Source: Streptomyces sp. CGMCC 4.7035 (lineage in GTDB: Bacteria > Actinomycetota > Actinomycetes > Streptomycetales > Streptomycetaceae). From it: 64,000 bases of DNA. The notes under the pieces were generated by a model. That model searched no databases. It saw only the letters and a list, made by a program, of their open reading frames with translations, and had not been told where the DNA came from. Below, in pieces: positions 13,712 to 21,295 of the stretch. The translations under genes and the position numbers were made by a program. The stretch lies in contig NZ_CP134053.1 of NCBI RefSeq assembly GCF_031583065.1, positions 4,712,001 to 4,776,000 of the forward strand. The letters run 5' to 3'. Within the stretch, counting starts at the first letter, position 1. The number at the start of each line of letters is the position of its first letter.

Positions 13712-13898
13712 GGCGGGCTCCAGCGGAGTCGGACACCCCGGGGCCGCGGCGGCTGTGAGCGGCTACGACGGGCCGGCAGGGCGGGGACCGCTCTGCGGGA
13801 CGAGGGAGCTCACGGGAACGCACGGGACCGGGGGCTGGGCGGACAACGACACGCCGTTCGGGCGGTGTTCGTCGGGATGCGGAGGCTGCGGGGAGTCG

Positions 13899-14048
13899 TC
13901 AGCCCCGACAGCGGGCACAGCCCGGTGCGGTACACAGTGCGCTGTTGACGCGGAGCAGATCGACGGCACGGTTGGCGACGAGCAGCTGCACGTACGGCTG
14001 TACGCAGCCTTCCGGGCGGCCTGCGGCCGTCCTGGGAGCTGCGTACAT
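13899..14048 (-). CDS. Leader peptide L2 (49 aa, Cys-rich tail) of the sulfur island
   Basis: ATG 14048 sits directly behind AGGTGACGGAC, the same 11 nt that precede leader L1. The 49-residue product contains the core RAVDLLRVNSALC and then a tail with two more Cys within about ten residues (APGCARCRG). One further Cys lies near residue 15, giving four Cys in total. It precedes the amino-acid ABC transporter operon. Four cysteines make translation of this leader unusually dependent on charged tRNA-Cys, consistent with an attenuation-like role (inference). The His of the core is replaced by Ala here. Confidence 0.7.
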   Translation of the reverse strand: MYAAPRTAAGRPEGCVQPYVQLLVANRAVDLLRVNSALCTAPGCARCRG

Positions 14049-14201
14049 GTCCGTCACCTATCGCTGGTCCTGGCCCATGGGCCTCGCGCTTACCGAAACG
14101 TCGTCCGGTCCGGTCGTCACCTGGGGCACCCCACCGCGATGCGAGGGTTGCCGGTCAGCAAGCCAGGGCTTGTCGCTGACACTCATGACCGTTCTGGGCC
14201 G

Positions 14202-14232
14202 TAAGTAAGACAGGCCCGGGAAGTCATGTCAA
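14202..14232 (-). promoter_or_regulatory. Promoter for leader L2 and the ABC transporter operon
   Basis: Consensus -35 TTGACA (minus strand, 14227-14232), followed after 18-19 bp by TTACTT/TACTTA (14202-14208). It lies about 155 nt upstream of the L2 start and reads toward it. The intervening 14049-14201 could form a structured 5' leader. Confidence 0.55.
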
Positions 14233-14277
14233 TGTGCGTCCATCAGGTGATACGTGCCGCCGGCGGACGCGTGCCCG

Positions 14278-15162
14278 TCAACTGGGCTGGGTCGCGGTCC
14301 GGTTGGGAATGTGCGCGGCCCAGTCCAGGATCTGGACGGCCGCGCCCGCGGCTTCGAGCCCGCGACAGTTGGCGTGGTGACGGCGCGCGATGCCGTCGAG
14401 GTCGAGGTGCGCGCCGAAGGCGGGATGGGCGGCCAGCCGGCGGGCGTACGCCCACAGGTGCGGGTGGTCGGCGAGGCGGTGCACCGCGGCGGCGTCCAGG
14501 TGCCAGCGGTGCACGGTGTCGAGTTGCACCAGACTGACCCACAACTCCACGTCGGCGACCGTGAGTCGGTCGCCCAGCAGATACTCCTGGCGGGCGAGCC
14601 GGCCCTCCAGCGACCGCAGGGTGGTCAGCAGCGAGGTGAGCGCGACGTCGCGCTCCTCGGCGTCGGCGTCGGCTCGTCCGGCGCGCTGGGCGGCCGCGTC
14701 GATGCCTTGCTCGCACAGCCGCTGGACGCCCTCGATCTCCGCTTCGGCCCCCTGCGGGTACAGCGCGGGCCGGCCCGTGCCGAAGTGCCGGGCCAGGTCG
14801 CGCACGATGTCCGGGGCGTGCGTGCTCACGATCCGGCCCGACCAGTCGTCGCTGAGCACCGGCGCCACGGCGGCTCCGGCATAGCGGTGGGCACTCGCCT
14901 CGTACAGCGGGCGCAGCGCGGAGTGCTCGCCGCCGGGTCCGTCGGGCACCGCGGGCAGCGGCGTCACCGGGCAGACGTCTTCGAGGCCGAGCAGGCTGTG
15001 CGCGATGGCTATCCGCAGACAGCTCGGACAGGACAGGGACAGATGGAGGCGGTAACGGCGCGGTACGGCGTAGTGGCCGCTGCGCGCGTCGCAGCCGATC
15101 CTGCCCCGGAAGGCCGGGACGGGCTGCGCGGACGGCAGTGCGGTCAGGGCATGGGCGGACAT
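14278..15162 (-). CDS. Glutathione S-transferase-like protein, glutathionyl-hydroquinone reductase family
   Basis: A 294-residue thioredoxin-fold / GST-C protein of the ECM4/YqjG (Xi) type. The N-terminal domain has the dithiol-like LSCPSCLRIAIAHSLLG, in place of the family's CPWA active-site motif. The C-terminal helical domain carries DDWSGRIVSTHAPDIVRDLA, the position of the family's W..IVSN-SEI motif, and GDRLTVADVELWVSL, the GST-C N-capping box. Streptomyces makes mycothiol rather than glutathione, so the thiol partner is uncertain. GGGGAGAG precedes ATG 15162, and leader L3 ends 117 nt upstream. The role is likely reductive removal of a thiol adduct (inference). Confidence 0.8.
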   Translation of the reverse strand: MSAHALTALPSAQPVPAFRGRIGCDARSGHYAVPRRYRLHLSLSCPSCLRIAIAHSLLGLEDVCPVTPLPAVPDGPGGEHSALRPLYEASAHRYAGAAVAPVLSDDWSGRIVSTHAPDIVRDLARHFGTGRPALYPQGAEAEIEGVQRLCEQGIDAAAQRAGRADADAEERDVALTSLLTTLRSLEGRLARQEYLLGDRLTVADVELWVSLVQLDTVHRWHLDAAAVHRLADHPHLWAYARRLAAHPAFGAHLDLDGIARRHHANCRGLEAAGAAVQILDWAAHIPNRTATQPS

Positions 15163-15279
15163 GTCTCTCCCCGGGTTCTGGTACGCGAAGGTGCGGAGGG
15201 TGGCGGCCCACGGGCAGGCGGCGCGCCCCGGCCCGGACGACGGGGGACGGGAACGTGGGGCGGGCCCGGCTCCGCCGGT

Positions 15280-15402
15280 TCAGCGCAGCGGCCGGGCGGC
15301 GCTGCAGACACGCAGCAGATCGATGTGACGGCGGGAGGTCAGAAGGAGGGACTGCCGGCGTGTGCGGTTCACACGGCCGATGACCGGCTCCAGGCGCCCC
15401 AT
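15280..15402 (-). CDS. Leader peptide L3 (40 aa) of the sulfur island
   Basis: The C-terminal half, RRHIDLLRVCSAARPLR then stop, matches the leader core exactly, with Cys immediately after the R-V pair. ATG 15402 has TAGGGAAGC just upstream and gives 40 residues; GTG 15372 would give 30 but has no clear ribosome-binding site. A promoter-like pair lies upstream. The DNA encoding the core is identical over 20 nt to that of leader L1. It precedes the GST-like gene. Confidence 0.75.
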   Translation of the reverse strand: MGRLEPVIGRVNRTRRQSLLLTSRRHIDLLRVCSAARPLR

Positions 15403-15437
15403 GCTTCCCTACCTGTTCACTAGGAAATCCCAAGTGG

Positions 15438-15466
15438 AGTGTCGATCCGCCTTCGGCCTTCGTCAA
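15438..15466 (-). promoter_or_regulatory. Promoter for leader L3
   Basis: TTGACG (15461-15466, minus strand) and GACACT (15438-15443) are separated by 17 bp and read toward leader L3. The sequence between the -10 and the leader start, ACTTGGGATTTCCTAGTG, is locally AT-rich and could bind a regulator. Confidence 0.45.
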
Positions 15467-15582
15467 GAGGGCGGTCCGGAATATGAGAGCGCTGCGTCCG
15501 AGAGGTGAGATCGGAAGCGGTTCACCTCGTACATCTGCTGCAGCCGTCATCCAAATCTGGACGGCCAGTAGACTGGGGAACC

Positions 15583-16092
15583 ATGGCCGACTCCCCCGCC
15601 CCCGCCGATCAGCCCGGACCCGACCGGACGGACGAGGACGGGCTGCTGCCGGCCGAACTGCGCGCCTGGATGCGGCTGCTGGCCGCCGCCGGGGCGATCG
15701 AGCAGCAACTGCGTTCGCAGGTCAAGGACGCACTCGGGGTCTCACACGACGAGTTCCTGGTGCTGTGCCTGCTGGCCGAGCAGCCCGGCGCGGCCCTGCG
15801 CATGACGCGGATCGCCGAGTTGCTGGGCCGCCCCAAGACCCGCCTCACCTACCAGATCGCCTGTCTGCAGCACGCCGACCTGATCACCCGGCGCTCGGTG
15901 TGCGGTGACAAGCGCGGCATCGAGGTCGCCCTCACCGACAAGGGACGCCGGCTGCTGCGCGAGGTGTCGCCCGCCTTGGCGCGGACCGTCACCGAGGCCG
16001 TCATCGACATGGTCGACCACCAGCAGTGCGAGACGCTGCGCGGGCTGCTGCCGGAAATGGCGGAAACCCTGGAGCCCGACACCGGCGTGTAG
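15583..16092 (+). CDS. MarR-family transcriptional regulator
   Basis: A 169-residue winged-helix protein of normal MarR length. The DNA-binding part runs GVSHDEFLVLCLLAEQPGAA, then RMTRIAELLGRPKTRLTYQIACLQHADLITR, and the wing DKRGIEVALTDKGRRLL. Flanking helices form the dimer interface. ATG 15583 is preceded by TGGGG and, at 15569-15574, a -10-like TAGACT. It is divergent from leader L3 / GST and sits between the two halves of the sulfur island, so it may control one or both (inference). One Cys lies at the base of the wing (RRSVCGDK), which could serve redox sensing; this is speculative. Confidence 0.88.
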   Translation: MADSPAPADQPGPDRTDEDGLLPAELRAWMRLLAAAGAIEQQLRSQVKDALGVSHDEFLVLCLLAEQPGAALRMTRIAELLGRPKTRLTYQIACLQHADLITRRSVCGDKRGIEVALTDKGRRLLREVSPALARTVTEAVIDMVDHQQCETLRGLLPEMAETLEPDTGV

Positions 16093-16196
16093 GCGTGTCC
16101 CCCGGGTCCTCTCGGCGGCGTACGACGGACTCGACGCGAACGCAGTCCGTGACGGACCGCTGGTGCGCGGTGACCTTTTGTGGTTACCTGAGCCAC

Positions 16197-16271
16197 ATGA
16201 CCGTGCTCGTGACCCGTCGCCACGTCGACTACGTGCGTGTCACCACCACGGGTTGTCCCGCCGCGAGCTGA
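16197..16271 (+). CDS. Leader peptide L4 (24 aa) upstream of metY
   Basis: ATG 16197 opens a 24-codon ORF ending RRHVDYVRVTTTGCPAAS, matching the leader core R-R-H-V-D-x-x-R-V with a Cys five residues later. Its ribosome-binding site is weak (CTGAGCCAC). It reads toward metY, whose start is 221 nt further on. It is the only one of the four leaders on the plus strand and marks metY-metX as part of the same regulatory family. Confidence 0.75.
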   Translation: MTVLVTRRHVDYVRVTTTGCPAAS

Positions 16272-16365
16272 CGCTCCGCTCCGGCGTCCTATCACCCCGC
16301 TCCCCCTCACGGCACACCGTCCCGCGCTCCCGCCCGGACCCGGTTCAGCCGCGGGGTGACGGCGC

Positions 16366-16413
16366 GCCCGCCTTCCCGCATTCCGGTCCGCCCGCCTTCC
16401 CCCATTCCGGTCC
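16366..16413. repeat. Two tandem 24-bp repeats in the metY leader region
   Basis: A 24-bp unit beginning GCCCGCCTTCCC occurs twice with one mismatch between leader L4 and metY. The intervening 16272-16492 contains no other ORF that I can support and no recognisable SAM riboswitch. Confidence 0.8.
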
Positions 16414-16492
16414 GTCCGCCGTGCCCGCACTCCGCGGGTCGCGCGCACCGCCGTTCCGCCGCATGTCTCAGCACTCCGTACGAGGGAGCACC

Positions 16493-17854
16493 ATGAGCCA
16501 GCCCATCGACTCCGTCACCGCAGGTCACACCCCCGAAGAGGGCTCCGCGGGTCCCGACACCCCCGCCTGGTCGTTCGAGACCAAGCAGATCCACGCCGGT
16601 GCCGCACCGGACCCGACGACCGGGGCACGGGCGGTGCCGATCTACCAGACCACGTCCTTCGTCTTCCGGGACACCCAGCACGCCGCCGACCTGTTCTCCC
16701 TCGCGGAACCCGGCAACATCTACACCCGTATCCACAACCCCACGCAGGACGTCTTCGAGCAGCGGATCGCCGCGCTGGAGGGCGGGGTCGCGGCCGTGGC
16801 GCTGTCCTCCGGGCAGGCCGCGGAGACGCTGGCGATCCTCACCCTGGCGAGCTCCGGCGATCACATCGTCTCCAGCACGTCGCTGTACGGCGGCACGTAC
16901 AACCTCTTCCGGCACACCCTGCCCAAGCTGGGCATCGAGGTGTCCTTCGTCGACGACCCGGACGACTTCGACGCCTGGCGGGCGGCGATCCGGCCGAACA
17001 CCAAGGCGCTGTTCGCGGAGACGCTGGGCAATCCGCGCGGCAACGTGCTCGACGTACGGGCGGTCGCGGACGTCGCCCACGAGGCGGGCGTCCCGCTGAT
17101 CGTGGACAACACGGTCCCGACTCCCTATCTGCTGCGGCCGATCGAGCACGGCGCCGACATCGTCGTCCACTCGGCGACCAAGTTCCTGGGCGGGCACGGC
17201 ACCACCATCGCGGGTGTCGTCGTGGACGGCGGCACCTTCGACTTCGGCGCGTACGCCGACCGTTTCCCCGACTTCACCGAGCCCGACCCGAGCTACCACG
17301 GTCTGCGGTACTGGCCGGCCCTCGGTCCGGGCGCGTTCGCGATCAAGCTGCGGGTGCAGTTGCTGCGTGACCTCGGCCCGGCTCTCTCGCCGCACTCCGC
17401 GTTCCTGCTGCTGCAGGGCGTGGAGACGCTCAGCCTGCGCATCGAACGGCACTCGTCGAACGCCCTGGCCCTCGCCGAGTGGCTGGAGCAGCGCGACGAG
17501 GTCGCCGCTGTCCACTATCCGGGACTCGGGTCCAGCGGGTGGTACGAGGCAGGGCGGAAGTACCTGCCGCGGGGTGCGGGGGCCGTGGTGTCCTTCGAGT
17601 TGCGCGACGGCGTCGAGGCGGGCAAGCGGTTCGTGGACGCGGTCGAGTTGTTCAGCCACCTCGCCAACATCGGTGACGTCCGCAGCCTGATCATCCACCC
17701 GGCGTCCACCACCCACAGCCAGCTGGACGAGGAGCAGCTGGCGGCCACGGGCACCTCGCCCGGTCTGGTGCGCCTGTCGGTCGGCATCGAGAACCTCGCG
17801 GACCTCAAGGCCGACCTGGAGGCCGGTTTCCGCGCGGCCAAGGGCGCGTCCTGA
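16493..17854 (+). CDS. metY: O-acetylhomoserine sulfhydrylase (bifunctional OAH/OAS sulfhydrylase)
   Basis: A 453-residue PLP enzyme of the Cys/Met metabolism family. It makes homocysteine from O-acetylhomoserine and sulfide (direct sulfhydrylation). Visible are IYQTTSFVFRDTQHAADLF, the YTRIHNPTQD motif, the ALSSGQAAET cofactor loop, and the PLP lysine in VVHSATKFLGGHG (about residue 230). RSLIIHPASTTHSQL near the C-terminus completes the active site. ATG 16493 follows GAGGGAGCACC. It is coupled to metX, whose product supplies its substrate. Confidence 0.95.
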   Translation: MSQPIDSVTAGHTPEEGSAGPDTPAWSFETKQIHAGAAPDPTTGARAVPIYQTTSFVFRDTQHAADLFSLAEPGNIYTRIHNPTQDVFEQRIAALEGGVAAVALSSGQAAETLAILTLASSGDHIVSSTSLYGGTYNLFRHTLPKLGIEVSFVDDPDDFDAWRAAIRPNTKALFAETLGNPRGNVLDVRAVADVAHEAGVPLIVDNTVPTPYLLRPIEHGADIVVHSATKFLGGHGTTIAGVVVDGGTFDFGAYADRFPDFTEPDPSYHGLRYWPALGPGAFAIKLRVQLLRDLGPALSPHSAFLLLQGVETLSLRIERHSSNALALAEWLEQRDEVAAVHYPGLGSSGWYEAGRKYLPRGAGAVVSFELRDGVEAGKRFVDAVELFSHLANIGDVRSLIIHPASTTHSQLDEEQLAATGTSPGLVRLSVGIENLADLKADLEAGFRAAKGAS

Positions 17855-18993
17855 GCGCCGTACCCGCCCCTGAGGTCCCCCTCCCGCCGGCCACCGGTGC
17901 CTGGCAGGAGGGGGACCCGCCCGGGCGCCGTCAGTGGTACGCGCTGGAGAAGCCGCTGCCGTTGGAGGCGGGCGGCGAACTGCCCGGCGTACGGCTGGCG
18001 TTCGAGACGTGGGGGCAGCTCGCACCGGACCGCTCCAATGCCGTACTGGTACTGCACGCGCTGACGGGCGACAGCCATGTGACCGGCCCCGCCGGCCCCG
18101 GCCACCCGGCTCCGGGCTGGTGGGCGGGGTTGGTGGGCCCGGGCCTGGCACTGGACACGGAGCGGTGGTTCGTCGTGGCCCCCAACGTGCTGGGCGGCTG
18201 CCAGGGCAGCACCGGCCCGGCCTCGTATCGCCCCGACGGCCGGCGCTGGGGCGGAGCCTTTCCGTTCCTGACGCAGCGTGACCAGGTGGCAGCCGAGCAG
18301 GAGTTGACCGACAGCCTGGGCATCGACCACTGGGCGCTGGTCGTCGGCGGCTCGATGGGCGGGATGCGGGCGCTGGAGTGGGCGGTGACGTATCCGGACC
18401 GCACGGAGGCGCTGCTGCTCCTGGCCACCACGGCGGCGGCCACCGCCGAGCAGATCGCCTGGGCGAACGTCCAGCTGCACGCCATCCGCAGCGATCCGCA
18501 CTGGCACGGCGGCGACTACCACGACACCGGCCGCGGCCCGCACGCCGGACTGGGCCTGGCCCGCCGCCTGGCCCATGTCACGTACCGCAGCGAGCCCGAA
18601 CTCCAGCTCCGCTTCGGCCGCACACCCCAGGGCGCGGAGGACCCCTGGAACGGTGGCCGCTATCAGGTGGAGTCCTATCTCGACCACCAGGCGACCAAGC
18701 TGGTACGCCGCTTCGACGCGGGCAGTTACGTCGTGCTGGCCGAGGCCATGAACGCGCACGACCTCGGCCGGGACCGAGGCGGCACCCGGGGCGCCCTGGG
18801 CCGGGTGACGGCCCGCACACTGGTCGCCGGCGTCGACTCCGACCGCCTCTACCCGCCGGCCCAGCAGGCCGAACTGGCCGCCCTGATCCCCGGCGCCGAC
18901 CGGCTACGGGTGGTCGAGTCGCCGTACGGACACGACGGGTTCCTCATTGAGACGGACCAAATCGCAGACCTCGTAGGGGAATTGACCGAATGA
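17851..18993 (+). CDS. metX: Homoserine O-acetyltransferase, probably starting at CTG
   Basis: An alpha/beta-hydrolase-fold acyltransferase that acetylates homoserine, supplying MetY. Motifs: LVLHALTGDSHVTG, the nucleophile elbow GGSMGGMRALEW (Ser about residue 168), and the late Asp/His segments GVDSDRLYPP and YGHDGFLIE. The only conventional start in frame is TTG 17962. That would delete a well-formed N-terminus (PPATGAWQEGDPPGRRQW...) of the kind MetX proteins carry. The frame is open back to CTG 17851, which overlaps the metY stop as CTGA and has AAGGG seven nt upstream. I therefore propose a coupled CTG start giving 380 residues. Function is sure; the start is inference. Confidence 0.85.
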   Translation: MSAVPAPEVPLPPATGAWQEGDPPGRRQWYALEKPLPLEAGGELPGVRLAFETWGQLAPDRSNAVLVLHALTGDSHVTGPAGPGHPAPGWWAGLVGPGLALDTERWFVVAPNVLGGCQGSTGPASYRPDGRRWGGAFPFLTQRDQVAAEQELTDSLGIDHWALVVGGSMGGMRALEWAVTYPDRTEALLLLATTAAATAEQIAWANVQLHAIRSDPHWHGGDYHDTGRGPHAGLGLARRLAHVTYRSEPELQLRFGRTPQGAEDPWNGGRYQVESYLDHQATKLVRRFDAGSYVVLAEAMNAHDLGRDRGGTRGALGRVTARTLVAGVDSDRLYPPAQQAELAALIPGADRLRVVESPYGHDGFLIETDQIADLVGELTE

Positions 18994-19027
18994 GGGGTGA
19001 CCCTTGAGGCCATACCCCGCCGCGTCT

Positions 19028-19061
19028 GACAGCCGTCGGCGGCGGCCTGCGGACGGCTGTC
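19028..19061. terminator. Bidirectional hairpin between metX and the glycosyltransferase gene
   Basis: A perfect 10-bp stem GACAGCCGTC / GACGGCTGTC with a 14-nt loop lies between two convergent genes, 35 nt after each stop. Confidence 0.75.
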
Positions 19062-19096
19062 GGGCGCGGTGGCCACCGGTGGCGTCCAGGTGCTGT

Positions 19097-20263
19097 CTAG
19101 CGCTTGCGCCTGGCCACCTTCGAGCCCCGGGCGGACTTTCCGGCGCGGGAGGCCTTCGGCCGGCGTGTCGGGGAGAACGGCTGGGGGACCGTGAGGGCGC
19201 GCTGGGCCGCGAACTCCCGGTTGAGCTCGGTCTGGCGACGAATGGGCTCGGGCAGATCGGTCATGCCCAGGAGCACGTCGCACGCCGTGAGCGAGGTGGC
19301 GTACTCGCCCACCCAGTAGGCCGCGATCGAGTATTCGAAGAGCAGACCCCATTGGTACACCCAAGACTTGGTGAAGAGCAGGTCGTCCGGCTCCGGCCGG
19401 CCGACCACGGTGCCGAGGATCGAGTACGCGGTGTGGTAGCGCCCTTGCAGGCGCAGCCGCGAGGCGAGTTCGTAGCAGGCCTCCAGCCGCTGGGGACGTG
19501 ACTCCCAGGCACGCGAGAACGTGTCCATCGCCCCGGCCCAGTCGTCCGCCTCCTCGGCCTTCAGGACGCCCGCCTCCAGCAGCGAGCAGTAGACCTCCTC
19601 CGCCCAGCCGCCCATCGCGGCGCGGCGCTCGTACAGCTCGATCGCCTCTTCCGCCCGGCCGAGATCGCGCACGGTGTTGGCGAGGTAGAAGACCGTCCGG
19701 GTGTTGGAGGGATCCCGTTCGAGTTCGCGCCGCAGCAGGCGCGCGTCGCGCTCGAACTTGTCGCCGCGGCACCCGCCGTCGGCGTGGTCCTCGATGACGA
19801 GCGCGTCGATTTTCTCCTCGTGGTCGGGCGCGTCGGTGCACGGGTACTCGTGGGTGACGCCTTCGTAGCGCCACGCCAGGTCTCCCCGCATGAGGTGCTT
19901 GAAGCGGTGCTGGGTGCCCGGGGTGTCGTAGCGCAGCATGTACGAGGTCGCGGTCAGCTGCGGGAGCGGGGCCTCCTGGCGCAACACGTGGTCGGCGTCG
20001 ATAGTGAGCAAGTAGTCGGCCCTGCCGCGGGCGTGCTGGATGTTCTGCGTCCGGTTGTGGCCGAAGTTCACCCAGGGTTCCTCGTGGAGTTCGCCCGGGA
20101 TGCCGTCGAGCGTCTTGCGGATCAGCTCCTGGGTGCCGTCCGTCGAGCCGGTGTCGGAGATCACCCAGGTGTCGATCAGGTGGCGTACGGAGCCGAGACA
20201 CCGTTCGATCACACGCGCCTCGTTCTTGACGATCATGCAGAGGCAGATGGTCTGCTTCTTCAC
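19097..20263 (-). CDS. Family 2 glycosyltransferase with C-terminal TPR-like region
   Basis: A 388-residue cytoplasmic GT-A enzyme. It opens with the GT2 signature TICLCMIVKNEARVIERCLGS, then VISDTGSTDGTQELI and the metal-binding LLTIDADHVL (DxD-type, about residues 90-100). The second half has repeated helical pairs (NTRTVFYLANTVRDLGRAEEAIELYERR and on) resembling TPR repeats. The C-terminus is a basic, likely disordered tail (SRAGKSARGSKVARRKR). I chose GTG 20263 because GGTGAGG precedes it and the GT fold starts at once; the frame extends upstream without recognisable sequence. The acceptor sugar or lipid is unknown. Confidence 0.88.
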   Translation of the reverse strand: MKKQTICLCMIVKNEARVIERCLGSVRHLIDTWVISDTGSTDGTQELIRKTLDGIPGELHEEPWVNFGHNRTQNIQHARGRADYLLTIDADHVLRQEAPLPQLTATSYMLRYDTPGTQHRFKHLMRGDLAWRYEGVTHEYPCTDAPDHEEKIDALVIEDHADGGCRGDKFERDARLLRRELERDPSNTRTVFYLANTVRDLGRAEEAIELYERRAAMGGWAEEVYCSLLEAGVLKAEEADDWAGAMDTFSRAWESRPQRLEACYELASRLRLQGRYHTAYSILGTVVGRPEPDDLLFTKSWVYQWGLLFEYSIAAYWVGEYATSLTACDVLLGMTDLPEPIRRQTELNREFAAQRALTVPQPFSPTRRPKASRAGKSARGSKVARRKR

Positions 20264-20698
20264 GGCCTCACCGGTCCCGGGGGATGACGTGCTGATGGGG
20301 GGAGGCCGCCAATGTGGCATGGCTCTGATGCGGGCGCCTTCGCCCACACGGGGGCCGGAGCGCAACGCTGCCCGATTGGCCGCGCGAAACCCAATGCCAT
20401 ACAAAACATCTTCATTTCAACCGATGACCACCCCATCCGAAGGTGGCAGTTGGTCCAACATGTTGATCCATAGACGCGTTCCGGTCCGGACGTGCCGAGG
20501 GCCGACAACAGCTGGGCCCGGCCGAAGGCAAGGAACCGAACACCGCCCGAGCCGCCCCCTCCGCACGGGGGCGGCTCGACGCCTGTCCGTAATCCTCCGC
20601 CCCGATCGCGCCCCACGCGATCGACCTGAAGAGTGTGACTTGCGTCTGACCTGGAGTGACACGCACACAGCGCGGGGTGTTGACCGTACGATCGGGAA
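20264..20698. other. 435-base divergent intergenic region
   Basis: It separates the glycosyltransferase (minus) from a DUF4916 gene (plus). I see no credible ORF. It holds an unusually A/T-rich patch near 20398-20432 that is a plausible promoter zone for the glycosyltransferase. It also holds a strong stem (GAGCCGCCCCC / GGGGGCGGCTC) at 20549-20577 in the middle. That hairpin does not follow any gene, so it may terminate a short divergent transcript. Confidence 0.5.
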
Positions 20699-21235
20699 AT
20701 GCCTGACACGACCGAAACCTCGCCCGGCTGGCTGAGTCCCGACGATCTCGAGCTGGCGCGTGCCCGCATGCCGATCCTGTATGTGGAAGCCGTTCCTGTG
20801 CGCGTCGACGAAAGCGGTGAAGTCACCAGCATCGGGCTGCTGTTGCGCATCGGACCTGACGGAACCGTCAGCCGCACTCTCGTCTCCGGGCGGGTCCTGC
20901 ACCATGAACGGGTCCGCGACGCACTGCTACGCCATCTGGAGAAGGACCTCGGTCCCGTGGCGCTCCCCCGCGTCCCGCCCTCCCTGCAGCCCTTCACCAT
21001 CGCCGAGTACTTCCCCACCCAAGGGATCACGCCGTTCCACGATCCCCGCCAGCACGCGGTGTCCCTTGCCTACATCGTTCCCGTGTCCGGCGACTGCGCC
21101 CCCCGCCAGGACGCGCTCGACCTCGAATGGTTCAGCCCGCAGGAGGCCTCGTCGGCCGTGGTCCAGAACGAGATGCCGGGCGGGCAGGGCGTCCTGCTCA
21201 AGCAGGCCCTTGCGCACGTCGGTTGCCTGCCCTGA
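20699..21235 (+). CDS. DUF4916 / NUDIX-like hydrolase family protein
   Basis: A 178-residue cytoplasmic protein with the length and sequence of the actinobacterial DUF4916 family, which has a NUDIX-like fold. Recognisable stretches are PGWLSPDDLELARARMPILY, SRTLVSGRVLHHERVRDALLRHL and ALDLEWFSPQEA. The segment corresponding to a Nudix box (RDALLRHLEKDLGPVA) lacks the canonical REUXEEXGU residues, so hydrolase activity is doubtful. ATG 20699 has only a weak GGGAAA upstream. A terminator shared with the convergent aldo/keto reductase gene follows. Confidence 0.75.
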   Translation: MPDTTETSPGWLSPDDLELARARMPILYVEAVPVRVDESGEVTSIGLLLRIGPDGTVSRTLVSGRVLHHERVRDALLRHLEKDLGPVALPRVPPSLQPFTIAEYFPTQGITPFHDPRQHAVSLAYIVPVSGDCAPRQDALDLEWFSPQEASSAVVQNEMPGGQGVLLKQALAHVGCLP

Positions 21236-21245
21236 CGTAAAACGG

Positions 21246-21291
21246 CCCAGGAGGCGCACGGAGCCGGTCGCCGGTTCCGTCGCCTCCTGGG
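21246..21291. terminator. Bidirectional terminator between convergent genes
   Basis: CCCAGGAGGCG (21246-21256) and CGCCTCCTGGG (21281-21291) form a perfect stem. The enclosed sequence can add further pairs (ACGGAGCCGG with CCGGTTCCGT). It lies between the stops of the DUF4916 and aldo/keto reductase genes. Confidence 0.85.
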
Positions 21292-21295
21292 TGTC

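Noticed and set aside
16272..16492. SAM riboswitch upstream of metY
   Set aside because: I could find none of the conserved SAM-I/IV/II core stems; the leader ORF L4 is the more likely control element.
17962..18993. metX starting at TTG 17962
   Set aside because: It would remove a conserved-looking N-terminus that is open in frame back to the metY stop; kept only as an alternative start.
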